Shown: piece by piece, positions 29,401 to 40,429 of the stretch
Layout: every line of letters begins with the position of its first letter
How positions within the stretch are numbered: position 1 is the stretch's first letter
Assembly (NCBI GenBank): GCA_035236585.1
Contig: CP141138.1
Coordinates: 26,857,437-26,921,436 of the forward strand
Source: Warburgia ugandensis
Lineage: Eukaryota; Streptophyta; Magnoliopsida; Canellales; Canellaceae
Length of the DNA stretch: 64,000 nucleotides
Reading direction: 5' to 3'
Notes under the pieces: model-generated
Seen by the model: the letters and a program-made list of their open reading frames with translations, nothing else
The model's database searches: none
Told to the model about the DNA's origin: nothing
Translations under genes and position numbers: made by a program

Positions 29401-32330
29401 TGTGACACCCTAGGTTTTCTCATGCATTTTTAAATGCAATATCTAATTCCTAAGGCGAGATGCATCCCTATTTGAAAACCATTTTATAAAAACAATGCAA
29501 TGCAGCGAAAAATCTTTTCTTTTAAACTCATTTTGAAAACCCCGAGTGTCATTTGCTTTCACAACAACCAAAGTAGTTTTTAAAAATTTCAGAAATCATA
29601 AATGTCTTCTCAAGTCTATCCAGTCACAGCTCACAGCCCAACTGTAAATAAATACAAATACATGTCCAAAAGGTTGAGTGTTTACTTACACTTGATCGTT
29701 GCACTAACATGTTCCTGATGCTTCTTCTAATTCTGTGTGGAGCTAATCTGAAAAAAAAAAAATATATTAGGGTGAGTATTTATCATACTTAGTAGGTAAT
29801 CTAATACTACTATTTGGAAAACACGGTATGCTTAATGTGTAGTTCCAAGAGCTTTTTATGTAAAACATCAATGATTTATTTTGCATAAGCATGCATAGTT
29901 ATGCATAAAACATAAGCTTATTAATGCGATTTCAATCATGGAATCCGTACACAAATCACATCATATGAATACGAATAAAATAGAAATCAATAGGTCCATA
30001 TACGAAGATTTCGGCAAATGCATCAAACCAGCGAGTCACATAGAATACTCAAGAAAATCTTAAAATAGTCATCATTCAAACATATGCTAGTATCATGCAC
30101 ATGAGTCTCTTGGTGTACATGTCACGCCAACTGGTAACGAGTACTCGTATACGACCATCTTAATGCTATATGCATATCAATCACACCGAAATCATAGGGT
30201 CACTATGCTCACGACCAGAACCCCTCTGAATCGTGTGTCTCTGGTATCTAGAGACCAATCCACCATAGCCTCCATGGCGACTATGGATATGTCCCCGAAA
30301 GGGTGCTGTGAACAGCTCCAGTGGTTGTCCCTGTTTACCACAGCAGTCAGGGAAGGGACAATGACATTTTTGGCCGCGATACCATCCACCTTTTTGGTGG
30401 TAGAGGCTGGGAGGCCAAACCCGTACCCCTCAGCATAGTGCCCACCGTGGATTGCCTCATCCGGCGATCTGCCCACTAAAAACATATATATCCAATCTCA
30501 ATCATCGAATCATGCAATTTATGCATTTCTTTTCAACCATGCAAGCAATGCATGCAATTCGTTTATGCTAATCTTGCCTTCAAAGCCATGAAATATGAAG
30601 ATAGGTAAAAACATCACATCTCAAAAAGAATGTTAAATCTGATGATAGAGGCAAGTGCTTTCAACGATATAACTCATGATGGCAAGTCCGCATACTCGCA
30701 TAAGAACATATAAAAACATGCTAATCACGATAATAAAACAAGTCTGAGTTTAAGATGCGTTAAAAACGTAGCAGTATCAGACTACCTACAATTTAAGTAT
30801 ATTTGGAAAAACATAGTAGCATCAGACTACCTACCTCAATGTTTTTTGGAGTCGCGTCCTTCGTTACTCAACCCGACCCTAGGTCTCATTTATAAAATCC
30901 TGGATATGAATGGATAACAAGGAGTCCTTATCAATTTCGATCTATTTATAAATTACTATTTAGATTACTAGATTAATGGCTAGATCTGCCTTTTAAGGTC
31001 CATAGGTCCTTTCCTAATACAGTGCCACGCTAGATCCTATGATATGGATGTACTATTCAATGGTTAAACTCTATAATTTGTCCTCTAATCCTAATTTTAT
31101 AGTCTCATTAGGTCCGCGTCGTTCATACAGACGCGATGGTTCTTTTGGATGGTCAATCAAAGTCCTATAGCTCCTGAAATTGCATTTTTAGCATTGCACA
31201 ATTACAGACGAACCAGATTCGTCTTATGCATAAGGCCCACGCATCATGGTTTCCAAGACGTGTGCACTCCCTGGTCGAACCAGGACCCATGCCTGCACGT
31301 CGTGCGCGCCCAAAGGCCATGCCAAGGACTGCATTCGCAGGCGAACATGCATACCCAAGTGACGCGCTATGATGAGCGTCTTGGATGGCATTGCGCAGAC
31401 GCGTCTTTGGCGTAGCATGGCACGTCTCAGCTCCCCGGGCACCCCGTGCATCTTGGTCGAGCCAGGACTCGTGCCCCACGTCACGTGCCCGAAGGCCACG
31501 CCAGGGACAGTGCCCCAAGCACACGTCGTGCATCACCCCTCTGGGACGTGTTGCCTTGGACGGGTTCCCACCCGTTTGGTTCCTTCCACAGAGGGCCGGT
31601 GTTTTCTGGTCGGAATCTGGGGGAACGGCGAAGGGGAGATAGAGAGGGAGATGGGGGCTTACCTGGGTAGCTGGAGATGCCCTCATCTTGGTGGTGCAGC
31701 TCCCTCTTTCCAGTCTGAAACTCCATGTCGCCGGAATCCATGAAGAAGGGGAAAAACCCCAACTTCCGATGCGGCCAGAGGAAGAAGAGGGGAGGTGGAG
31801 AGATGGGAATGGCCGGCCTGTAGGGATGACTTGGGCCTGGCCGAAATTTGCAGGGAAAACTGAGTGAGGGTTTTCCGATTTTTGATGGAAACCCCAGCCT
31901 CAAATAGTCAGAAAAATCTGATTCGAAGAGGAGGGAATAGGGTTTTTTATAGCCATATTATGGCGGTGGTGGAAATCTTTGGAAATTGGGGGTTTCTGTA
32001 GAAATCGAGAGGAAGAAGACAGGGGGTGCCGTTATCAAAACGGCCCCTTGCGTTTTTCATCTTTTGCGTTTTTTAAAAGATAAATTACAAAATTGCCCCT
32101 GATCTTTAAACGGCCGTAACTTCTTCATACAAGCTACGTTTTCAACATTCTTTGAGGCATTGTATTCTATTTTTTGAGTAGAATCTAATGGTACCAAGTT
32201 TTCTTATAAATTCCTTTGTTTAATATTTTAAATAAAGTAAAACATTTAACACGGTTCATTTCCTATAGAATGTCCAATTCATTTTTGTTAAATGGATGAA
32301 AAAATAGCGTAAATTGCTCGGGACATTACA
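29401..32330 (-). repeat. LARD-like element, 5' LTR (its own orientation)
   Basis: 2930 bp partner of 22692-25668. On minus it starts TGTAATGTCCCGAGC and ends GGTGTCACA. TATAAAAAACC on minus at 31941-31951 is the likely core promoter. A 45-bp stretch present in the other LTR near 24930 is missing near 31610. Confidence 0.9.
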
Positions 32331-33410
32331 GTATGGTCGAAACTCAATTCTCTTCCAAAGTCAAAGTTGTGCGCAGTGATAATGGGCCTGAATTCACACT
32401 TGAAGCCTATTACTTGTCCAAAGGTATTGTGCATCAAACTAGTTGTGTTCATACTACATAACCAAAAATGGTGGCCAAACGCAAACATCGACACTTGTTA
32501 AATATGGTGCGAGCCTTGCTATTTCAAGGTCATCTTCCTAAAAGGTTTTGGGGGGATGCCATTTTAATGTCACTTATCTCATAAATCGTACACCTACACC
32601 AGTTTTGTAGAGTAAAACACGTTATGGGCAGCTATTTAGTACCACACCCAAGTACTCACATTACAAGTATTTGGATGTTTATGTTTTACCTCCACTCATG
32701 ATCAAAAGCCATCCAAATTTGATGCACGTACAACTCGTTGTATTTTTCTTGATTACCCTTATGGAACAAAGTTGATGACTTTAGGGCTTGATACTTCCTC
32801 ACCATAGTTGATGACTTTACTAGGCACACATGAGTGTATTTGATGAGCTACAAATCTAAAACTCAAACTCACCTCACTAATTTTCTTAGTATGGTTGAAA
32901 CTCAATTTTCTTTCCAACTCAAAGTTGTGCGTAGTGTTAATGGGCCTGAATTCACACTTGAAGCATATTACTTGTCCAAAGGTATTGTGCACCAAACTAG
33001 TTGTGTTCATACCACGTAACCAAATTTGGTGGCCGAACGCAAACATCGACACTTGTTAAACATGGCGCGAGCCTTGCTTTTTCAAGCCCATCTTCCTAAA
33101 AGGTTTTGGGGGATGCCATTTTAATTGTCACTTATCTCATAAATCATACACCTACGCTAGTTTTGCAGGGTAAAATACCTTATGGGAGGTTGCTTAATAC
33201 CACACCCAAGTACTCACATTACGAGTACTTGGATGTTTATGTTTTACCTCCACTCATGATCAAAAGCCATCCAAATTTGATGCACGTGCAACTCATTGCA
33301 TTTTTCTTGATTACCCTTATGGAAAAAAGGGATACCAAGTACATGATCTTGAACTTCACAAGGTGTTTGTATCTCGAGATGTTACTTTCTTCAAGAAAGA
33401 ATTCCTTTTA
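32331..33410 (+). pseudogene. Copia integrase remnant with tandem duplication
   Basis: Two head-to-tail copies of an integrase segment of about 550 bp. Copy 1 is 22581-22691 plus 32336-32775 (split by the LARD-like insertion). Copy 2 is 32783-33328. Each covers the VDDFTR..TRH motif, the GPEFTLEAYYLSKGIVHQTS region and the [11 protein letters not shown] region of the Copia integrase core. Copy 1 keeps the second catalytic Asp (RSDNGPEF) but has Lys where the Glu should be (AKRKHR). Copy 2 has lost the Asp (RSVNGPEF) but keeps the Glu (AERKHR). Both have stops. The block ends with the [13 protein letters not shown] motif at about 33363-33410. Confidence 0.85.
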
Positions 33411-35280
33411 AACATATTTTTTCTTTTGAGTTCTGTAAATCCTCCTCCTACAAACTCTAATTTTTATGATGATCCCATTACAAGCACACCTCAAAGCCTC
33501 ATCAAGCTATCCACACCTACTCCACCAAAAACTCATGAACTTGCAAATGCTGTTAATGCTCCTTCATATAGCACATCTTCTCCTAGTCCTACACACCTCC
33601 TGCGCGTTGTCTATCCACCAGACCAACAAAACAACGCACCTTCCTATATAATTTCTGTGTGGAAGCAAACCTCCGATCACGGCTTGGACAATCATTTGCC
33701 TCTAATGTGTTCACAAAAGCAGGTACACTATATAACCTCTCTCGAGTTCTTTCTTATGCTTGGTTGTCCACCTATCATAAAGTTTTTTCCAACTCATTAA
33801 CCATTATCAAAGTACCAACTAGTTTCTTGTAGGCCATGAAGGATCCCAAATGGTGTAAAGACATGCACGATGAAATTCAAGCACTACAAGATAACATACA
33901 TGGATGCTCATGACTCTTCCAACTAGCAAGAAAGCCATAGGATGTAAATGGACATACAAATTGAAGCTAAAACCTAATGGAACCATCGAGCATTACAAGG
34001 CCCATTTGGTTGCCAATGGATATTACCAAATTGAAGGACTCAATTATTGAGAGACTTTTGCCTTAGTTGCCAAACTGGTTACTGTGCGTGCCCTACTTAG
34101 TGCTTTTGCATTCAAGGATGGCATCTTCACCAACTTGATGTTAATAATGCATTCATGCATGATGATCTTGATGAAGATGTGTACATGTCACTACCTCCTA
34201 GATTCAGACGAAAGGGGGAGACTCAAGTGTGCAAACTTAACAAGTCGTTATAGGGCTTGAAATCAGCTTCTAGACAATAGTTCTTGAAGCTCTCATCAGC
34301 CCTAAAAGAAGCTGGTTTTGGCCTCAAAGGTAGACTATTCATTATTTGTCCAATCCCACAAAAGTTGTTTTCAAGCAATACTTGTACATGTTGTTGATTG
34401 GATTTTGGTAGGTCACAATCTGCAACATATTGAATACGAGAAAAAGTTATTATCCAAGCAATTCAAGTGTAAGGATCTTGGTCAACTCAAATACTTCTTG
34501 GGCATAGAAGTAGCAAGGTATTCAAAAGGCATTTCCCTCTCTCAAAAAGAAATATGCATTGGAGATACTAGAAGATGCTGAATTTCTAGGAGCTAAACCT
34601 ACAAGGTTCTCAATGGAGTAAAACTTGGGTCTTACACGATTCAATGGAGACCTCATAAGTGATCCCTCATCATATAGGCATCTTGTGGGAAGATTGATCT
34701 ACCTTACCATTACTAGACCAAATTTGGTTTACACTATCCATGTTTTGAGTCAGTTGATGACAAACCACATAAACCACGCCTTGGGGCAGCACATAGAGTC
34801 TTTAGATACTTGAAACAAACACCAAGACAGGGTATTCTTCTATCCTCCACAAACACACTCCAACTAAATGCATTTTTCAATGTGGATTGGTCTTGCTGCA
34901 AGGACACAAGAAGGTCAATAACGGGGTATTGTATTTTTCTTGGACGATCACCCATTTCATGGTAAACAAAGAAGCAAACAATGGTGGGTCGATCAAGGAA
35001 GAGTATCCCTCTATGGCTACTACATGTTGTGAAGTTACTTGGTTGAAGAATGTCTTGAAGGATTTTAAAATTAAACATGCTCAGCTAGCCATGTTATACT
35101 GTAACAACCACACTGCTCTACACATTGCCTCAAATCTAGTCTTTCATGAACGAACAAATTGTATCGAAATTAATTATCATTTTGTTCGTGAAAAGGTTCA
35201 AGAAGGCTTGATCAAAACAGAACACGCATGGACCAATAACCAAACTGTAGACTTATTCACTAAGGCATTGAGTTAGTCAC
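33411..35280 (+). pseudogene. Copia linker, reverse transcriptase and RNase H remnant
   Basis: 33420-33800 is the Pro/Ser/Thr-rich linker typical between Copia integrase and RT. RT begins near 33835 (KDPKWCKDMHDEIQALQ, then KKAIGCKWTYKLK) and continues with stops through KVDYSLF (34324). The catalytic YVDD is destroyed (HVVDWILVGHN, about 34395). KDLGQLKYFLGIEVA and [16 protein letters not shown] follow. RNase H is seen in 34887-35276 (EYPSMATTCCEVTWLKN..LYCNNHTALHIASN..HERTNCIEINYHFVREK..DLFTKALS). Several frameshifts and stops rule out function. Confidence 0.88.
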
Positions 35281-35332
35281 AATTTGAGGTGTTGCTCGAC
35301 AAGTTGGGTGTCATTAGCATACACTCCTACTT

Positions 35333-35341
35333 GAGGAGGAG
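35333..35341 (+). promoter_or_regulatory. Copia polypurine tract
   Basis: GAGGAGGAG directly precedes the 3' LTR start TGTCAAAGG. Confidence 0.8.
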
Positions 35342-35535
35342 TGTCAAAGGCAATCATGCAAAATATGAAATATGTATTGTGCATTGACGTGGCTATTTAG
35401 CTACCATTGTTCTATAGTCAGAGCTAATGTATAGGCAATATATTAGGATACAAATTGTATCCCTTCTCTATATAAAGTTGTAGCCTTGCTACTAAATAAC
35501 TTACAAGAATTTATCCCCCAAATATTCTCTTATTA
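35342..35535 (+). repeat. Copia 3' LTR
   Basis: 194-bp partner of 20686-20875, with CTATATAAAG as TATA box. Followed by GATTA, the right copy of the target duplication. Confidence 0.9.
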
Positions 35536-35666
35536 GATTATTAATATATACATTGTGGGCCTCACATCAGACGCTATCAATGTTTGATAACATTCAGTGA
35601 CATCCATCAACAAACTTTAGGATGGAAGAACTTAGGGTGAAATCTTTTTAAATAGTTGAGGAACTA
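35536..35666 (+). mobile_element. Right arm of the inverted-repeat element split by Copia
   Basis: Complementary partner of about 19925-20035 (see that entry). No outer target duplication was identified. Confidence 0.4.
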
Positions 35667-36903
35667 ATCTACAAAAATAAAAATTTAAGAATTAAAGTAT
35701 AACAAATAATAGTTAAGGGTAGTAAATTGTATTTTTCCTAATGGCAAACATATTCAATTTCAAATATTTCTTCTATAATGCATAACATCAGAAAATTTGC
35801 TAATTTTCCACCGCAAGGATAAAAATGCTATTGTTATTTCACACCTTTGGGCATATATTTTTTAGACATGCCTCGACAAATCAATGTCGGAATCAAAACC
35901 TAGATGGTCTAATAAATTAATGGTCGTGATCGCTACCTTTGACTACCATTGTAAAACCCTTTTGGTCTTTCGACTTGGAGAAAAGCTGGGACATTGTGTC
36001 TTTTCATAACTGGAGTTTTTAGTGTAGAGATATTTCGTCTTTAAGAATTTTAGGTTTGACAATTATAAGTTAAGGCTAATGATTTAATGATCTGAATCAC
36101 AACATAGATGGCCCAACACATTAATGGTCTTATCACCACTTTTGACAATTTATCTGGATCATTCATCTCCATGGGGGCCCACTTAGAGATGCCAACTCGG
36201 AAGTCTTCTCCATTTAGTAATCCTATGTATTTTACCACTTATTATCATTCATTTTCAAGGGGGCTTTTCATATTATTCAAAAACTTACCTAATGTCCCTA
36301 AACATAAAGCCTCTATCATTCATCTTCTAAGTGGTAGACTTGACATTGGAGATCATTGATCTTCTTGAGCCACTTTAGAAAATAGTTGTGGAAGGCCGTT
36401 GATGCTAAGATGAAGAAAAAGAAAAAAAATATTAGAGATGAATAAAGCTTGCATTTCCAAAGAAGAATAAGTAGAAGAGGAAAGTAATCTGTGTTTTGCT
36501 TCAAGGATGATGGTATACTTCTAGTCAATACAAAAGTGAAGAAAACTATGCACTATGCTAAAGTTCGCTTCAACTCGTATGATTTAATCAAAATAGAGAA
36601 GATAAAGAGTGTGACTGAATTCAACTGGACAGAGAAGAAAATGGAAAGTTTAAGTTTATACACACTTGCAAAACCTCATAGCTAGAAGAAACCTGTCAGC
36701 TATAGAAGCCGTCTAGGCTCTCCTCTTTTATACCTGCTAGAACATCACAACTTCCCAAGCGCATATAAGTGAAGGAACATATAGTGGTCCAAATGTTATA
36801 ATCTCATGGAGTTAAGATTGACCGGTTCTAAAACTATTTACTTTTAAAAATAAGGCAGGTTAGGCTGGGAAATCAAAGAACAAAAAGCCATATATCAAAG
36901 ATA
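35667..36903. other. No gene seen
   Basis: AT-rich intergenic sequence, ORFs under 90 codons with no recognisable domain. The original 3' flank of the ABHD17-type gene before the Athila insertion may lie here. Confidence 0.5.
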
Positions 36904-37067
36904 GTCCCAGTGCACAAAGTTCCCACATATGCAGGGTCTGGGAAAGGGGCGGACCACAAGGGTTAATAATATGCAGCCTTACCTTGCATTTTGCAAGCGA
37001 TTGTTTTCACATGTTGAACCCGTGACCTCAAGGTCACATGATAACAACTCTACCATTGCGCCAAGCC
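36904..37067 (-). mobile_element. Au-type SINE
   Basis: On minus it reads GGCTTGGCGCAATGGTAGAG (tRNA-like A-box region), then a B-box region GGTCACGGGTTCAACATGTG with small changes, AATCGCTTGCAAAATGCAAGG, CCTTGTGGTCCGCCCC and a final GTGCACTGGGACT. This order of blocks is diagnostic of the plant Au SINE family. Pol III-derived, no protein. Confidence 0.85.
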
Positions 37068-37122
37068 ATATATCTACAATCAAATTGGTAAGTTTTTACA
37101 AAAGCCTTAGCTTTGTCAGATT

Positions 37123-39237
37123 TGTTAAGTGTTTAATATTAGCTAAAAGACTCCTAGTGTATCATTTAATTAGACCATCTAACTCATTAATTTGGTAAAT
37201 ATTGGATAAAATATAAAAATTAGCTCAAATTGACCATCTAATAGAAAATTGTCACAATTAACAGTTAGATGATCAATTGAGCTAAATGGATGCTTAATGT
37301 ATGGTTTAGATGACTCTAATTTAGTCTTTGATTATGCAAATCAACTAAAGGAGGGTTAGATAGCTTAGATTTAATTTCAACAGTGCAGATCAATTTGAAG
37401 ATCAATAAGGCAAGAGATGAAGGGCTCCTAAAAGAAGAGGGTTTACTAATGGAAGAGGAGTCCTAATTTGGAAGAGGAGAAAGTTTCCTAATAGGAATCT
37501 ACCTCTTAAAGAAAAGAGGCGGATGAAACTTAGGAAAGGAAAAAATAATAAAGAGGGAGAACTGTAGGGAGTGGGAGCGTTTGGAGAGTTTTAGAGTTTT
37601 TGGGTAGTTGTAGTTATTTTCCTTAGCTTTGCTTGTTTCACTTTGTTTCCACCCAACCGCACCTTTCTTGTTTCATCCTCTTTGTTCTCAATTTTCAAAT
37701 TTTTTTACCGTATCATCTAGAGCACCAGATCCTCAAACCGAGTTCACCGCACAGAAATTTTTTTTGGCCCTCTCTTTCCCTCACATCTCACCGTCGCTGG
37801 CCCTCGGTTCCATCAAGACAGACGACGCCCCTCTTACCCGATCTCTCCCACTCCCTTCTCCTTCACGTCTCTCACTCTGCTTCTCTTTCATTCTCCCTAT
37901 CTATTTTTCTCTTCATCTCTACCCGTCTCCATTGCCCAATCGTTGCACCTCTCTGTTTCCATGTCATTCACCACCACCCTAACCACGTCTCACCAATCCA
38001 CCCCTCTTTCGAATTCTCTCTTCTTCTTCTTTTTTTCATTTTCTTTTTTCTCATCGTGCGTCCCTTCTCTATTTCATCATACCACCCAAACCTCTACAAC
38101 GCATCAACTCTGTTTTTTTTTTTCTTTCCTTCTTGGTTACCAACAGAAAATCGAATTCCCTATCTCCCCATCATTTCTCCACTCCCCTGCTCCACTTCCT
38201 CACAACATCTCTTCTTCTACCCAGATCTCCTACAAGCACCACCATGCTCCTCTACTCCATAAGAACCAAGCGACGTCTGACCATGCGACGCTATATGCCT
38301 CCACCCCGCTCATCTCCAAAGCCTGGGCAGTGTGCGACGGCCATCTTTCCAGCATGGCCAAGTGACGTCCCCCTACTCCGGACGGTACCAAACGACGACC
38401 AGCTAAGACCACACCGCCCAAGCTTCTGCACAACTCCATCATTTCTAGTGATCTCCTCCGACATCACAGATCGGCTTCCCCAACTTTCTCTGGCAAAATC
38501 TCTTTTACGGAATTTTAAGGATATTTTGGGGAAATTCCAATTTTGCCCTTATGAGGATATTTCAATTTACATTTCATTTACTGTTACTATTTCCATTTTA
38601 TTTTTAGTTATTCACATTCTGTGTTATTCCGTAGTTATAACCAAATCAAGGGTTCTGGTTTAACCACGAAAAACCTTTATTTTCTTATATGTTTTAATTC
38701 ATAATTTTAATTAATTTTTAGAACTTGTTTTTAGGATAGTTTCTAGTTTAATTGATGTTCCTGATCTTCAATTTGGGTTTTGAAAATAGAATCTAAGCCA
38801 TTAATTCTTAAATTCCTTAATTAGATTAGATCTTTGAAAATTTGAAGAATCTGACAAATTCCTTCATCAAATCATTAATTCACAACATGTTGAATATATT
38901 GATAGAGGTTGATCAAATTTTGGAATACCAGAAGTGAAGAAATTAGACAATACTTAAGCTAGGGAATTAGATTTTTATTAATTTTTTTAGTTTTAGTTTT
39001 AGTTAAGGTTTTGTTGTTCTTTTTTCTATTCTTTCTGAAATTAGACCTCTAAAATTTCACTGTTAAACTGAAGATGAAGTCTAATTTCATTTTGTTAATT
39101 TTTGTCAATAAATTTTAATTTTAAATAATTAAATTTTATTAAAAACTCCAAAATCTTAAAGTGCAACCCTATGGGATCGACCCATACTTGCATTAGCTAT
39201 ACCACAATAGTCCATGCACTTGCAAAAAACATCAACA
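37123..39237 (+). repeat. Athila 5' LTR
   Basis: 2115 bp, TGTTAAGTG to ACATCAACA. The middle (37650-38480) is C/T-rich and yields overlapping ORFs up to 209 codons in several frames, with the same pattern in the other LTR. These are compositional, not genes. Confidence 0.93.
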
Positions 39238-39243
39238 AGTTTT

Positions 39244-39260
39244 TGGCACCGTTGTCGAGG
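39244..39260 (+). promoter_or_regulatory. Athila primer-binding site (tRNA-Asp)
   Basis: TGGCACCGTTGTCGAGG lies 6 bases after the LTR. It matches TGGCGCCGTTGCCGGGG, the complement of the 3' end of plant tRNA-Asp(GTC), except for three transitions. This primer is characteristic of Athila/Tat elements. Confidence 0.85.
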
Positions 39261-40059
39261 ACCCGCAATGGAGTTTTTATAAAATTTAATTAAAAATCCA
39301 AAAAATTGAAAAAATAAAAAATTGTAGGCATTGCAGAGTTTCAGCATTTTAGGTGCATTTTTCAACTTTTTTTAGTGCACAACCACCTAGTTTCCTAAAA
39401 TTGATACTTATTTCTAATTTTCTTTTTCAAGAAAATAAGTGGAGGAAATTGACAAGAAAATCTTCATCAAAATAGAAATTTCCCTGCTTTCCTTGAATAG
39501 GATTTGTTTTTTTTCTTTTGAGTGAATCTTGTAGCGAGGATCCTTGTAAATTGCAATTTTAATTTTAATTTTAAAGGGTTGTATAATACAGGGCAAGTAT
39601 AAGGTAAGGTGACCAACACTTGATCTTCATCAGAAATCCTGCTATAAGTTTCCTCGCTCATTTATTTCCTAGATTAGGACTTGTATTTAGAGTAAATTTG
39701 CATTATTTGGTAGTCTAACTCATATAGAAAGCATCTTTTATAATTGTTACATTTTTAGGGTTTTGCATTAGTTGTTGCTTTTTATTGCATCTTAGGACAC
39801 AGTTAATGCTTTAAGGTGATATATATATTAATGCTTTAAGGTGATATATATATATGCTAATCGAACTGTCATGGAGTGTGGAATTTAATTAGTAAGGGCT
39901 CCCTACCCTCATAAGATCGAGGGTGGATTTTATCACCACTCCTTGGCCCACCTAGGATAATCACCTCAAGCGCACTACCATACCCTTCAACTCAAATTAA
40001 AATTAATCGGAAGAGACCTATAGGGCCATCACTTGTTTATAGGACCCTCTTACTAAGAT

Positions 40060-40260
40060 GTGATTTATTGTCACTCCAATGACTTTTGAGCACTATGGTT
40101 GTTGAGGGTTGTCTAATAGAGCCTCACTCTTCCCTCTCCTCCTATTGACATTTATGAGGTCTAAACGCCTCCTTACATGAGAGTTGTATTAACTACCTTA
40201 CATAGAACCTAACTAGTAAGCAGTAGTCAAATTTAAAAGAGAGGAAGAGTGCTAGATTAG
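40060..40260 (+). other. Shared foldable module, copy A (Athila leader)
   Basis: Lies between the primer site and gag. The core GAGGTCTAAACGCCTCCTTACATGAGAG is near 40160. Outer arms CTAAT (40113-40117) and ATTAG (40256-40260) and inner arms ACTCTTCC (40126-40133) and GGAAGAGT (40243-40250) are perfectly complementary. Related sequences are at 10650-10897 and 3920-4130. A packaging signal, leader structure, or small pol III-type insert are all possible. I do not know it as a named element. Confidence 0.5.
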
Positions 40261-40429
40261 GCTAATTAAAAGCATTATCCCCACACAAATTCAATAAAAT
40301 CAATATATTTCTTATTAGCCTAAGTTGTTTGACTGTGCCTTTTGCTTGCATCACATAGAGTTAGAGTTAGCATTTAAAGTAGGACATTTTAGATTAAGAA
40401 TAGTTCATGCAAGGACATTGATCTCAGAA

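Larger units (their letters stand above)
22692..32330 (-). mobile_element. Long-LTR element with non-coding core (LARD-like, Tekay-related ends)
   Basis: Perfect 5-bp target duplication GTATG (22687-22691 and 32331-32335). Two LTRs of 2.98 and 2.93 kb flank a core of only 3.73 kb. Orientation is minus: beside the LTR at 29401 the minus strand reads TGGTATCAGAGCC (primer site), and beside the LTR end at 25668 it reads AAGGGGGTAATAA (polypurine tract), preceded by GAATTTTGAGGACAAAATTC. That last block matches the end of pol in Tekay/Del chromoviruses. I found no zinc knuckle, RT or integrase motif in the core in any frame; the longest ORF (125 aa, 26914-27291) is unrecognised. The LTRs differ at 7 of about 205 positions compared, so it is the youngest large insertion. 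Confidence 0.85.
20686..35535 (+). mobile_element. Old Ty1/Copia retrotransposon, broken and interrupted
   Basis: Borders are firm. LTRs at 20686-20875 and 35342-35535 share 5' TGT.AAA..CAATCATGCAAAAT and 3' CCAAATATTCTCTTATTA, and the target duplication GATTA is perfect (20681-20685 and 35536-35540). A Met-tRNA primer site follows the 5' LTR and a polypurine tract precedes the 3' LTR. Gag, protease, integrase, RT and RNase H remnants lie in Copia order on plus, all with many stops. The two LTRs differ at about 35 of 190 positions by eye, so it is the oldest dated element here. It is split at 22692-32330 by a minus-strand long-LTR element and carries an internal tandem duplication of the integrase region. 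Confidence 0.92.

Noticed and set aside
37629-38663. Overlapping ORFs of 117-209 codons in the Athila 5' LTR, partly repeated at 48104-49100
   Set aside because: C/T-rich LTR composition, different frames open in parallel, frames not conserved between the two LTRs.
40060-40260. Hammerhead ribozyme or retrozyme as the explanation of the shared module
   Set aside because: No CTGATGA and GAAAC core is present in any of the three copies.
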